Assembly (NCBI GenBank): GCA_016934135.1
Contig: JAFGTK010000133.1
Span: 1 to 10,861, forward strand
Origin: Deltaproteobacteria bacterium
GTDB lineage: Bacteria; Desulfobacterota; Desulfomonilia; UBA1062
Length of the DNA stretch: 10,861 nt
Reading direction: 5' to 3'
The notes under the pieces were generated by a model. That model was not told the origin of the DNA, ran no database searches, and saw only the letters and a program-made list of their open reading frames with translations. The first letter of the stretch is position 1. Every line of letters starts with the position of its first letter. The position numbers and the translations under genes are program-made. Below, piece by piece: positions 1 to 6,099 of the stretch.

Positions 1-201
1 AAGGTGATGATGTCTCATCCGAACCGGGTATTCTCCCGCAATGACCTGGTGAACCTGGTGCAGGGCTACGAGTTCGAGGGATACGACCGCACCATCGACA
101 CGCACATAAAAAACCTGCGAAAGAAGATAGCGGCGCTGCAGCCTGAAAAAGAAATTATTACCTCCGTGTATGGAGAGGGCTACAAGTTTACGGCGGAATG
201 A
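1..201 (+). CDS. Response regulator, OmpR/PhoB-type DNA-binding domain (C-terminal end only)
   Basis: The reading frame is open from the first base of the window and ends at TGA 199-201, so only the last 66 codons are present. The residues match the C-terminal winged helix of OmpR/PhoB response regulators (Trans_reg_C). A segment NRVFSRNDLVNLV leads into the recognition-helix region with the typical RTIDTHIKNLRKKI signature, and the closing wing carries ITSVYGEGYKF. The domain binds tandem DNA half-sites as a dimer once the missing receiver domain is phosphorylated by a sensor kinase. The kinase is not visible in the window and no target can be assigned. The family call is firm; the specific regulon is unknown. 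No gene follows on this strand for about 1.5 kb, so this gene probably ends its transcription unit. Confidence 0.93.
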   Translation, partial: KVMMSHPNRVFSRNDLVNLVQGYEFEGYDRTIDTHIKNLRKKIAALQPEKEIITSVYGEGYKFTAE

Positions 202-268
202 TCCCGATCTGGTGAATTCGGAAACTCAGGCAGAAAGACCCGTTAGCGTATGATGCGAGGCAGGACAG

Positions 269-292
269 GACCTGGAGTTAATGATCCAGGTC
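269..292 (+). terminator. Stem-loop after the response regulator, possible terminator
   Basis: GACCTGGA (269-276) and TCCAGGTC (285-292) form a perfect 8-bp stem with an 8-nt loop, about 68 nt after the response regulator stop. No U-tract follows, so it is not a classic intrinsic terminator. It may be a 3' end stabiliser, part of a factor-dependent termination region or a protein-binding dyad. Confidence 0.3.
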
Positions 293-343
293 AGAAGGCG
301 GAAGATTAGAACATTTTGAATTGTACGATCAGGAATCCTCTAA

Positions 344-418
344 AAACATCTTCGTGTGAGCGGGGTTACCCGCGGTGAAAGAACATCGCACCTCAAGGTG
401 CTCCCACGAGGAATGTTT
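344..418. repeat. Pair of inverted REP-like units (BIME-like)
   Basis: Two similar hairpin units face each other. The unit on the plus strand reads GTGTGAGCGGG-GTTA-CCCGC (354-373), then GGTG. The unit on the minus strand reads GTGGGAGCACC-TTGA-GGTGC (407-388), then GATG. Both share GTGkGAGC before the stem and GCGrTG at its end, and the stem bases differ in a compensatory way (GGG/CCC against ACC/GGT). Similarity extends outward through AAACAT and CTCGTG-like flanks (344-353 and 408-418). This is the layout of a bacterial interspersed mosaic element made of REP sequences, whose cores commonly follow a GGAG or GTAG tetranucleotide. Mobilisation by a RAYT transposase encoded elsewhere is family knowledge, not seen here. 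Confidence 0.6.
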
Positions 419-436
419 GGGTAAAAAATAGAACAA

Positions 437-557
437 CTGAGGTAATTGCAAAACTCTCGGGACGATTCCCGGGAAGGCTTAGGACCCAGTAAATACAAGG
501 TCTTCTGGGTCCCCGCCTTCGCGGGGACGACTTGATAGTAGTAATTTTACAATTGTC
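437..557 (+). repeat. MITE-like hairpin repeat, copy 1
   Basis: This non-coding element has imperfect terminal inverted repeats: AATTGCAAAACT (444-455) against the complement of AATTTTACAATT (543-554), 10 of 12 matching. Weaker pairing continues out to about 437 and 557. Inside are a stem GACCCAG (483-489) with CTGGGTC (505-511), and a perfect 8-bp hairpin GTCCCCGC-CTTC-GCGGGGAC (509-528). A related copy lies inverted at 6274-6424. No transposase is encoded, so if mobile it would be non-autonomous. No target-site duplication is obvious. Together with the BIME-like pair, it accounts for most of the gap between the response regulator and the seleno-peroxiredoxin; I see no gene in 202-752. Confidence 0.7.
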
Positions 558-752
558 TCAACCAGACAAATTTAACCACCTGCGATCATACGTACATCAT
601 TTGCCCTGAATTTGCGGCTTCCACGTTTGCCTCATGCCCAGGGCCTGAAGCCCAATACCGTGTGTACTCCGTTGCTCCAGCAACCCTCATCATCCGCTTG
701 GGGTTTTCATGCAGGGCCCGGGAATAAAACCAAGGCCCAGCATACCCGCCGT

Positions 753-1472
753 CTAATCAAACGCCATGTTGGTCTTCCAGACCTCCCAGACCTTGCCCAC
801 GAGGTCCGGCCCTGGTTTCAGTGTCATCTTGCCCGGCTTCCATCCCGAAGGTGTTGCTTCTGTGCCTTTGCTCTTGCGAACCACCTGGAATGCCTGAATC
901 TGCCGCAGAGACTCGCTTACGTTTCTGCCCACAGGCGGGGTCAGCACCTCGTATCCCTGTATAACACCATCCGGATCGATGATAAACCTTCCCCGGGTTT
1001 CCACACCGGCATCCTCATCATACACCCCGAAAACACTACCGACTTTTCCACCTGCGTCGGAGAGCATGGCAAAGGGAACCCCGCCTTTGACCATCTTGGA
1101 GAGTTCATGATCGTTCCACATCTTGTGGACAAATACACTGTCGATGCTCATGGAAAGGACTTCTACATCCAGCTTGACGAATTCGGAATATTTCTCGGCA
1201 ACTGCCGAGATCTCGGTTGCTCAGACAAAGGTAAAGTCACCCGGATAGAAGCACAGCACCACCCATTTTCCCAGATAGTCTGATAACTGCACTGATATGA
1301 ATTTCCCTTTGTGATATGCCGGCGCCGAAAAATCCGGCGCCTTCTGTCCGACCTTGATCATGGATCTCACCTCCTCGATCATACTTTCTTCCTTTACCGG
1401 TGCCTTCTTTTTCTTTTCTCCTACCGGACCTCCGGTCGGCCTGGCGCAGCCGGCCTTTATCTCCTTTGCCAT
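753..1472 (-). CDS. prxU: Selenocysteine-containing peroxiredoxin (AhpC/Prx type)
   Basis: Thiol peroxidase of the AhpC/TSA family, predicted cytosolic, reducing H2O2 and organic hydroperoxides; 239 residues if TGA 1221-1223 is read as selenocysteine. The start is ATG 1470-1472, preceded by AAAGGAGG at about 7 nt; a GTG at 1490 lies upstream of that site. Residues 1-38 are a Lys-rich extension (C9, KKKK near 20-23). The thioredoxin-fold domain starts near VGQKAPDF (41-48). The catalytic motif PxxxTxxC appears as P77-GDF-T81-FV-U84, followed by ATEI, and R160 in TRGRFIIDPDG is the likely catalytic Arg. The frame stays open across TGA to TAG 753-755 and both halves match one family, so an ordinary nonsense mutation is unlikely. 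The C-terminal motif normally reads VCPAGWKPG; here it is ATPSGWKPG, so the resolving Cys is Thr207. The enzyme should therefore act as a 1-Sec type needing an external thiol. A bSECIS-like hairpin follows the TGA. Selenocysteine insertion itself is inference. Confidence 0.9.
1193..1223 (-). promoter_or_regulatory. Candidate bSECIS element of the seleno-peroxiredoxin
   Basis: After the UGA (1223-1221), the mRNA can fold UCUCGGC (1210-1204), loop AGUU (1203-1200), GCCGAGA (1199-1193): a perfect 7-bp stem whose loop begins about 18 nt after the UGA and has G at its second position. Bacterial SECIS elements are known as short hairpins just downstream of UGA, with G among the first two loop bases, recognised by SelB. 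A competing palindrome CCGAGATCTCGG (1216-1205) overlaps the 5' arm and could give an alternative fold. Confidence 0.75.
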
Positions 1473-1502
1473 GAACCATCCTCCTTTCACTGATCTATGC
1501 TG

Positions 1503-1514
1503 CTGAAATTTCAG
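1503..1514. promoter_or_regulatory. Perfect 12-bp palindrome upstream of seleno-peroxiredoxin, possible operator
   Basis: CTGAAATTTCAG is a perfect dyad 31-42 bp upstream of the chosen ATG at 1472, between the candidate promoter and the ribosome binding site. It is where a repressor could bind, but it fits no regulator consensus I can name. One such palindrome in AT-rich DNA could be chance. Confidence 0.25.
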
Positions 1515-1534
1515 ATATCATTTCGCTTTCATTC

Positions 1535-1567
1535 TTACAATGATAACTATGAGTCTATTGAATTCAA
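1535..1567 (-). promoter_or_regulatory. Candidate sigma-70-type promoter for seleno-peroxiredoxin with PerR/Fur-like overlap
   Basis: Reading leftward, TTGAAT (1567-1562) is followed after 16 nt by TATCAT (1545-1540), a 4/6 and 5/6 match to the -35 and -10 consensus. The -10 overlaps TAGTTAT-C-ATTGTAA (1549-1535), which matches the Fur-family PerR box (TTATAAT-N-ATTATAA) at about 10 of 14 positions, mostly in the right half. Peroxide control would fit a peroxiredoxin gene, but the match is weak. Confidence 0.35.
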
Positions 1568-1644
1568 GAAGGAGATCTATTCATTAATACTCATCAATAA
1601 AAAATTGCAGGTAATGGACTCCGGTCTGGTGAAAAGATTCATTA

Positions 1645-1738
1645 CAGGGTGCAAACCCTGCGGCACCATACAGTATGGATGCCGGATATTCTCCTGTTGA
1701 CAGACCCGTTGCATCAATGTCACGCTGAATACCGATGC
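1645..1738 (+). other. Hairpin-rich leader upstream of the FAD oxidoreductase
   Basis: Three stems follow each other in the leader. The first is CAGGGT-GCAA-ACCCTG (1645-1660), a perfect 6-bp stem capped by a GNRA-type tetraloop. The second is CGGCACCATA-CAG-TATGGATGCCG (1661-1684), ten pairs with one bulged A. The third is GCATC (1711-1715) pairing with GATGC (1734-1738). The last arm ends about 50 nt before the start codon at 1787. The clustering suggests a structured 5' leader, possibly a cis-regulatory RNA, but it matches no riboswitch class I recognise. The minus strand here also has an open frame of about 60 codons, with no good ribosome binding site. Confidence 0.35.
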
Positions 1739-1786
1739 ACGCAACATCCACACGCACAGGCATCACATTCTTCGAAAGGGGGCAGC

Positions 1787-3124
1787 ATGAAGGTTGTCAT
1801 CATAGGCGGCGATGCAGCGGGCATGAGTGCCGCAAGCCAGATCAAGCGGCTCAAACCCGACTACGAGGTTATTGTATTCGAACGGGGGCAATACATCTCA
1901 TACGCGGCATGCGGCATTCCTTATTTTGTCGAAGGTGCGGTGGGTGACATGGAAGCACTGGTGGAGGTTACTCCGGACGAGGCACGGGATAAGCGCAAGG
2001 TGGATCTCAGGCTCGGCCACAACGTCACTGCCATTGACCCCGGCGATCTTACCGTCACGGTTGAAAAGGACGGGGATCATTTCACCCAAGCTTTCGACCG
2101 GCTTATCATAGCAACCGGTGCCCGCCCCCAGACCATGGGCCTCGAGGCGGGCCAGTATTCAAACGTCTTCACCATGAACGACCTGTCTGACGCTGCGCGA
2201 ATAAAAAGCTTCATCACCATGCACAAACCAAAGAGCATCGCTGTGATCGGCGGCGGGTATATCGGGCTCGAGGCGGTAGAATCGTTCAGCGAGCAGGGGA
2301 TCAAGACAACGCTTGTCCACCGCAGACAGGACCTTCACCGCGCCTTTGAGAAAGAGGTCTCCGACATCATCAAGAAAAAACTCTCTGAAAAGGGTGTGAT
2401 CCTCCGCCTTGGTCAGTCTTTCTCAGGGCTGGAACAACGCGGGGACAAGATCGGCATTGTCCGCGACAGCGACATTATCGAGGCAGATGCAGTCCTGCTC
2501 GCCCTCGGTGTCGTGCCAAACAGCGAACTTGCCGAAGCAGCGGGAATAACCCTGGGTACAAGCCGGGCCATCCGGGTCAACGGGTTCATGCAGACCAGTA
2601 TCGATAGGATCTATGCTGCAGGAGACTGTGCAACGGCCAGAATGGTCAACTTCGGGCTCGAGGTCCACGCCCCGCTGGCCCTGAAAGCCAACAAGCAGGG
2701 CATGCTCGCCGGCATGCATATTGCGGGCGAGGAGGAGCCTTTTGCCGGCGTCATGAACGCATCCATCACCAAGGTATTCGACCTCGGTGTCGCTCGCACC
2801 GGGCTGTCCTTCGCACAGGCCGGTGAGATGGGGCTTGAACCGGAAAAGGTCATGGTGACTTCCAGAGACCGTGCCAGGTATTATCCGGGTTCAGCGCCCA
2901 TAACCTCGCTGGTGATTGTCAGCAGAAAAGACCGGCGCGTCCTCGGCGCCCAGCTTGCAGGGAGCACCGGAGCGGTCAAGCGGATCGACGTGTATACCAC
3001 CGCTATTCAGAACAACATGACCATTGATCAGGTCTTTGATCTCGACCTGGCCTATGCCCCGCCCTTCTCCCCGGTGTACGACCCCGTGCTGCTTGCGGCA
3101 CGGATAGCAAGGAAAAAGATTTGA
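1787..3124 (+). CDS. FAD-dependent NAD(P)H disulfide reductase, CoA-disulfide reductase/NADH oxidase family
   Basis: This 445-residue flavoprotein belongs to the pyridine nucleotide-disulfide oxidoreductase superfamily, single redox-Cys branch (CoA-disulfide reductase, NADH oxidase, NADH peroxidase, persulfide reductase). An FAD Rossmann motif IIGGDAAG is at 5-12. The active-site cysteine is C42 in SYAACGIPY. The NAD(P)H motif AVIGGGYIGLE is at 152-162, the second FAD motif IYAAGDCA at 275-282, and a dimerisation domain follows from about 325. The C-terminal LAYAPPFSPVYDP (421-433) carries the Tyr typical of CoA-disulfide reductases. The start is ATG 1787 with AAGGGGG just upstream; an in-frame ATG at 1649 would add 46 residues from the hairpin-rich leader and is unlikely. 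It is transcribed away from the seleno-peroxiredoxin across a 314-bp shared region. It could recycle a low-molecular-weight disulfide or persulfide, or feed electrons to the selenoperoxidases; substrate and pairing are inference. Confidence 0.9.
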   Translation: MKVVIIGGDAAGMSAASQIKRLKPDYEVIVFERGQYISYAACGIPYFVEGAVGDMEALVEVTPDEARDKRKVDLRLGHNVTAIDPGDLTVTVEKDGDHFTQAFDRLIIATGARPQTMGLEAGQYSNVFTMNDLSDAARIKSFITMHKPKSIAVIGGGYIGLEAVESFSEQGIKTTLVHRRQDLHRAFEKEVSDIIKKKLSEKGVILRLGQSFSGLEQRGDKIGIVRDSDIIEADAVLLALGVVPNSELAEAAGITLGTSRAIRVNGFMQTSIDRIYAAGDCATARMVNFGLEVHAPLALKANKQGMLAGMHIAGEEEPFAGVMNASITKVFDLGVARTGLSFAQAGEMGLEPEKVMVTSRDRARYYPGSAPITSLVIVSRKDRRVLGAQLAGSTGAVKRIDVYTTAIQNNMTIDQVFDLDLAYAPPFSPVYDPVLLAARIARKKI

Positions 3125-3280
3125 CAGGGAACCCGGATTCACCTGCTTGATGTACCTTGACAAGGCGCTTTCTTTGTTAACACCTGCTGTTGCCTGAATA
3201 TGGTTGCTCATCAGGCGGTAATGACTGATCGCTCTCCGGTTCTCTCTTCACAACGGAAAAACCAAAGGGTCAGGCATCGA

Positions 3281-3315
3281 CATTCAACGTATCAGATGAT
3301 TATTTTTGTTGAATG
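3281..3315. terminator. Inverted repeat between convergent genes, possible bidirectional terminator
   Basis: CATTCAAC (3281-3288) pairs with GTTGAATG (3308-3315) around a 19-nt loop containing TTATTTTT. It sits between the convergent FAD oxidoreductase and BCCT genes, close to the 3' end of the latter. The long loop and lack of a clear U-tract after the stem keep confidence low. A further stem, GCCTGA (3192-3197) with TCAGGC (3211-3216), lies in the same gap. Confidence 0.3.
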
Positions 3316-3342
3316 TTGGGATGCGAACTCTTTGTGCGCCTC

Positions 3343-5136
3343 CTATTTGATGTCCGGCGGCGGCTCGACCCTGTCTACCGGGATCTCGATCTTCTGGGTT
3401 TCGGGCTGCATCTTCTCGATGACCATGGCATGGTACAGTTCTTCCTGCAGACCGCTGTACAAGCTGTAACACATGATCAGCAGCACAATGGTGAACGGCA
3501 GGCCGGTGGCGATGGAAGCGCTCTGCAGGGCCGCAAGCCCTCCTCCCATGAGCAGTGCCGCGGCGCAGACCCCTTCCATGACCCCCCAGAAGATACGCTG
3601 GGGAATGGGGGAATCGAGCTTTCCGCCGGACGTGAGATGGTCTACCACCAGAGAGCCGGAATCGGAGGAGGTCACGAAGAATACGGTTACCAGCACTATA
3701 CCGATAAAGGAGGTTATCCTGGTAAAGGGAAAGCTTTCGAGCATCACGAAAAGCGCTGTTGAAACATCCTTGCTGACCGCGGCAGCGATGTCGGCAGTAC
3801 CGCTGAGCTGAAGCCAGAGGGCCGACCCGCCGAAGGTCGACATCCAGAGGAAGGAGAGCAGCGTCGGAAAGATCATGACGCCCAGGATGAACTCACGAAT
3901 GGTGCGGCCCTTGGAGATCCGCGCGATAAACATGCCGACAAAGGGAGACCACGATATCCACCATCCCCAGTAGAAGATGGTCCAGGCATTCTGCCAGTTG
4001 CTTCCCTCCACCCCGTAAAAGGTCTCGACCCAGAAACTCAGCTGCGGCAGGTTCTGGATATAGAATCCGATATTCTGGGTAAATGCCTTCAGGATATACA
4101 CGGTCGGGCCTGCGAGAAGGAGAAAGAGCATAAAGATACCCGCCGTATACATATTGGCCATGCTCAGCATTTTGACACCCTTATCCAGGCCGGTGGCAAT
4201 GGATATGACGGCGAGCAGTGTGATCGCCCCGATAAGCACAACGGCAAACCCCGTCGAAGTCGGAAAGCCGAACAGATAATTGAGCCCCGAGGCCACCTGT
4301 GAAACACCGAGCCCCAGCGACGTGGCGAGTCCGAAAAGGGTTGCCAGTACGGACAGGATATCAATGAGATTGCCCCAGAAGCCAAAGATCTTCTCCTTAA
4401 GGAGAGGGTAGAAGATCGACCTGATCGTCAGGGGAAGACCGCGGTTGTATGCGAAAAAGGCAAGCGAAAGCCCTACAAGCGCGTAGATACCCCACGGATG
4501 AATTCCCCAGTGATAATAGGTGAGGCCCAGGCCAACCTGGGCTGACTGGGCCGTCTCCGGCGATACATCGAACATCGGGGAAGGAGTCATATAGTGAAAG
4601 ATCGGTTCGGCAACGCTCCAGAACATCAGCCCGATGCCCATTCCGGCGCTGATAAGCATGGCATACCAGCTGAACGTACTGAACTCCGGGAGCGCATCCG
4701 GCCCTCCGATCCTGATCTTACCGTAATCGCTCGACGCAATCAGCACCATGACAATGACGAAGAAATTTGCAGCCAGGATATAGAGCCAACCGAAGGTATT
4801 GCCGATAACGTCCAGCAGATACTGAAAGAACGCTGCAGACTGTTCCCTGAAGATGACGGTCAATACAATGAACAGCAGTACCAACCCGCCTGCAGCAAAG
4901 AAAACCTGGGGGTGCAGATCGAACCCGAATCCTGTCCAGTTATCTTCTCCGGGCTTGTGCCCCTGGGATTCATCATAATACGTTGCCGTGGGGATAATCT
5001 GCAGGCCGCGAAACGTCCGACGCTCTTTTATGGCTTTGTTCTTCTGGCTCTCCCAGTGTTCTCGGGCTATCTCGATGGCCTTGTGCTCATAGGTCCGTTC
5101 TTTCCTCTTCTTTTTCTTCGCCTGTTTCTTTGCCAT
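3343..5136 (-). CDS. BCCT-family transporter (betaine/carnitine/choline type)
   Basis: This integral inner-membrane secondary transporter has 597 residues from ATG 5134-5136, preceded by a purine-rich GGGGGAAA site; an adjacent GTG at 5139 is less likely. Family hallmarks are AGMGIGLMFW (164-173), matching the glycine-rich segment of Na+-coupled members such as BetP; the Trp-rich box WGWWISWSPFVGMF (390-403), where substrate aromatics reside; ISKGRTIREF just after; and TSSDSGS (489-495). About twelve hydrophobic segments can be traced from residue 77 to 555. The first 70 or so residues are hydrophilic and strongly basic (MAKKQAKKKKRKER), an unusual cytoplasmic extension. Likely role: uptake of glycine betaine or a related quaternary amine for osmoprotection or catabolism. 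The MGIG pattern favours sodium coupling, but the substrate cannot be read from sequence. It converges on the FAD oxidoreductase with a 218-bp gap. Confidence 0.95.
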   Translation of the reverse strand: MAKKQAKKKKRKERTYEHKAIEIAREHWESQKNKAIKERRTFRGLQIIPTATYYDESQGHKPGEDNWTGFGFDLHPQVFFAAGGLVLLFIVLTVIFREQSAAFFQYLLDVIGNTFGWLYILAANFFVIVMVLIASSDYGKIRIGGPDALPEFSTFSWYAMLISAGMGIGLMFWSVAEPIFHYMTPSPMFDVSPETAQSAQVGLGLTYYHWGIHPWGIYALVGLSLAFFAYNRGLPLTIRSIFYPLLKEKIFGFWGNLIDILSVLATLFGLATSLGLGVSQVASGLNYLFGFPTSTGFAVVLIGAITLLAVISIATGLDKGVKMLSMANMYTAGIFMLFLLLAGPTVYILKAFTQNIGFYIQNLPQLSFWVETFYGVEGSNWQNAWTIFYWGWWISWSPFVGMFIARISKGRTIREFILGVMIFPTLLSFLWMSTFGGSALWLQLSGTADIAAAVSKDVSTALFVMLESFPFTRITSFIGIVLVTVFFVTSSDSGSLVVDHLTSGGKLDSPIPQRIFWGVMEGVCAAALLMGGGLAALQSASIATGLPFTIVLLIMCYSLYSGLQEELYHAMVIEKMQPETQKIEIPVDRVEPPPDIK

Positions 5137-5637
5137 CACTTTCCCCCTTTCAATTTCATACCGGGCAGTTCAGGCCGGTTTCAAGGAACACGGCGCTTAC
5201 CCGATCAAAATATACCATTCTCCCGACACAGCATCTCTGCATGGTATTATGGTAAACTTTAATGGAACCACTGAATAAATCAATACCTGAGGGTCTTTGG
5301 ATTGAGCAGCGGATTTGAGCACCCGGGTGGAATCCGGCGGATCGATTAAGGCAAAGGGGACGTCCTCAGACCCTCTGAAATAAAAACTTCAGGATACCAA
5401 CTTCCTGGATTTCACGGACGCGCCTTTCACAAATCCATGGGAAAACCATCTCAGATTTTGCGTAAATTTCCCTGAATCTTCCTTTTCAAAATATTATACT
5501 GCAAGACCCCGGTTGCTCCTCAGGGATTACCCCCCTCAATTCAAAGGCTCGCTATCCGTTGGCTGGCCTGCCTTCCGGGCCGGGGTTCTCAGCCGCTTAA
5601 ACTATACAACCTTGCCCGGCACCGCAGTTCGAAATGC
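5137..5637. other. Intergenic region with several dyads, no gene seen
   Basis: About 500 bp separate the BCCT start from the 3' end of the second selenoprotein gene on the same strand. I find no convincing coding frame. Visible structures are ATACCAT (5212-5218) with ATGGTAT (5241-5247), upstream of the BCCT gene; GAGGGTCT (5289-5296) with AGACCCTC (5368-5375), enclosing CGGATT (5310-5315) with AATCCG (5331-5336) around the palindrome CACCCGGGTG (5320-5329); and a GC-rich GGCCTG/CGGGCC stem near 5564-5580. This is probably the BCCT promoter and leader plus the 3' end of the selenoprotein transcript. Promoter hexamers are not clear. Confidence 0.4.
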
Positions 5638-6099
5638 TTATATGCTCCGATCCAATATCTCAAGCAGTTCCTTGTTCTCAGGTATATCCGCCATACTCCT
5701 TGCGTATTGCGAGAAGAGCACTACCCCTTTCGTGTCAATGATAAACAGCGCCGGCATCCGTCCCAGTTTCATGAGGTTACATTCCTGTCCGTAGAGTTTT
5801 CCCAATCTCCCATCGGGGTCAGGAATGCCGATAAACGGGAGGTCTTCTTTTTCCCAGTAGGCACTGACCTCTGCTTTTTCATGAGGCGCAACGACAACGA
5901 TTCGAGCTTTCCTGCCGGTAAACTCTTTGATCTCTTTTTTCATCTGCCCCAGATGCTTTCTGGCAAACGGTCAGCCGAACCCCCGCAGGAACACGAGCAC
6001 GACCGGTCCGTCCTTGATCAGACCGGAAAGACTTCTTGTTATGTCATTGCTGTCGCCTGCAGAGAACTCCGGGGCTGCAGATCCAATCTTCAGCTTCAT
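5638..6099 (-). CDS. Selenocysteine-containing peroxiredoxin-like protein (AhpC/TSA superfamily)
   Basis: A 153-residue thioredoxin-fold redox protein if TGA 5971-5973 is read as selenocysteine. It starts at ATG 6097-6099 behind GGAGGT at 6 nt, opening with MKLKIGSAAPEF, the usual Prx N-terminal strand. The active-site loop reads LVFLRGFG-U43-PFA-RKHL, where this peroxiredoxin-like family usually has GCPFCRxHL. The TGA therefore replaces the first Cys and Ala46 the second. After the site come the strand KARIVVVAP (64-72), LPFIGIPDPDGRLGKLYG (87-104) and a family-typical tail with SMADIPENKELLEIL (135-149). The frame is continuous to TAA 5638-5640, and both halves belong to one fold. Only C107 remains as a thiol. 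Likely a cytosolic peroxidase or thiol oxidoreductase relying on an external reductant; substrate unknown. A bSECIS-like hairpin follows the TGA. A gene caller would start at ATG 5943 and lose the active site. Sec insertion is inferred, but a second such case in the window strengthens both. Confidence 0.88.
5941..5973 (-). promoter_or_regulatory. Candidate bSECIS element of the peroxiredoxin-like selenoprotein
   Basis: Downstream of the UGA (5973-5971), CAUCUG (5955-5950), loop GGG (5949-5947) and CAGAUG (5946-5941) form a perfect 6-bp hairpin, or 5 bp with loop GGGGC. The loop begins about 21 nt after the UGA and opens with G, as the bacterial SECIS model requires and resembling the GG-containing loop of E. 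coli fdhF. A competing stem CCAG/CTGG (5963-5949) is possible but has no G at the start of its loop. Confidence 0.75.

Noticed and set aside
202..343. Possible tRNA-Sec (selC) or riboswitch near the selenoprotein gene
   Set aside because: I looked for a long acceptor arm with a TCA anticodon and for known riboswitch cores in the intergenic regions and found none. The structures seen are simple hairpins and repeats.
753..1151. Stand-alone peroxiredoxin C-terminal fragment starting at ATG 1151
   Set aside because: It has no ribosome binding site and no catalytic residue. It is the 3' part of the selenoprotein gene read through TGA 1221-1223.
612..1283. Long open frame on the plus strand opposite the peroxiredoxin
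   Set aside because: It is antisense to a well-supported gene, its product has no recognisable family, and its length is explained by the codon bias of the other strand.
1584..1766. Minus-strand open frame of about 60 codons in the leader of the FAD oxidoreductase
   Set aside because: It starts at tandem GTG/ATG without a clear ribosome binding site, covers the hairpin-rich segment, and resembles no family. The structured-leader explanation is preferred, though a small protein is not excluded.
5638..5943. Stand-alone 101-residue redoxin starting at ATG 5943
   Set aside because: It lacks the active site; the ATG is inside the predicted SECIS stem. The full gene starts at 6099.
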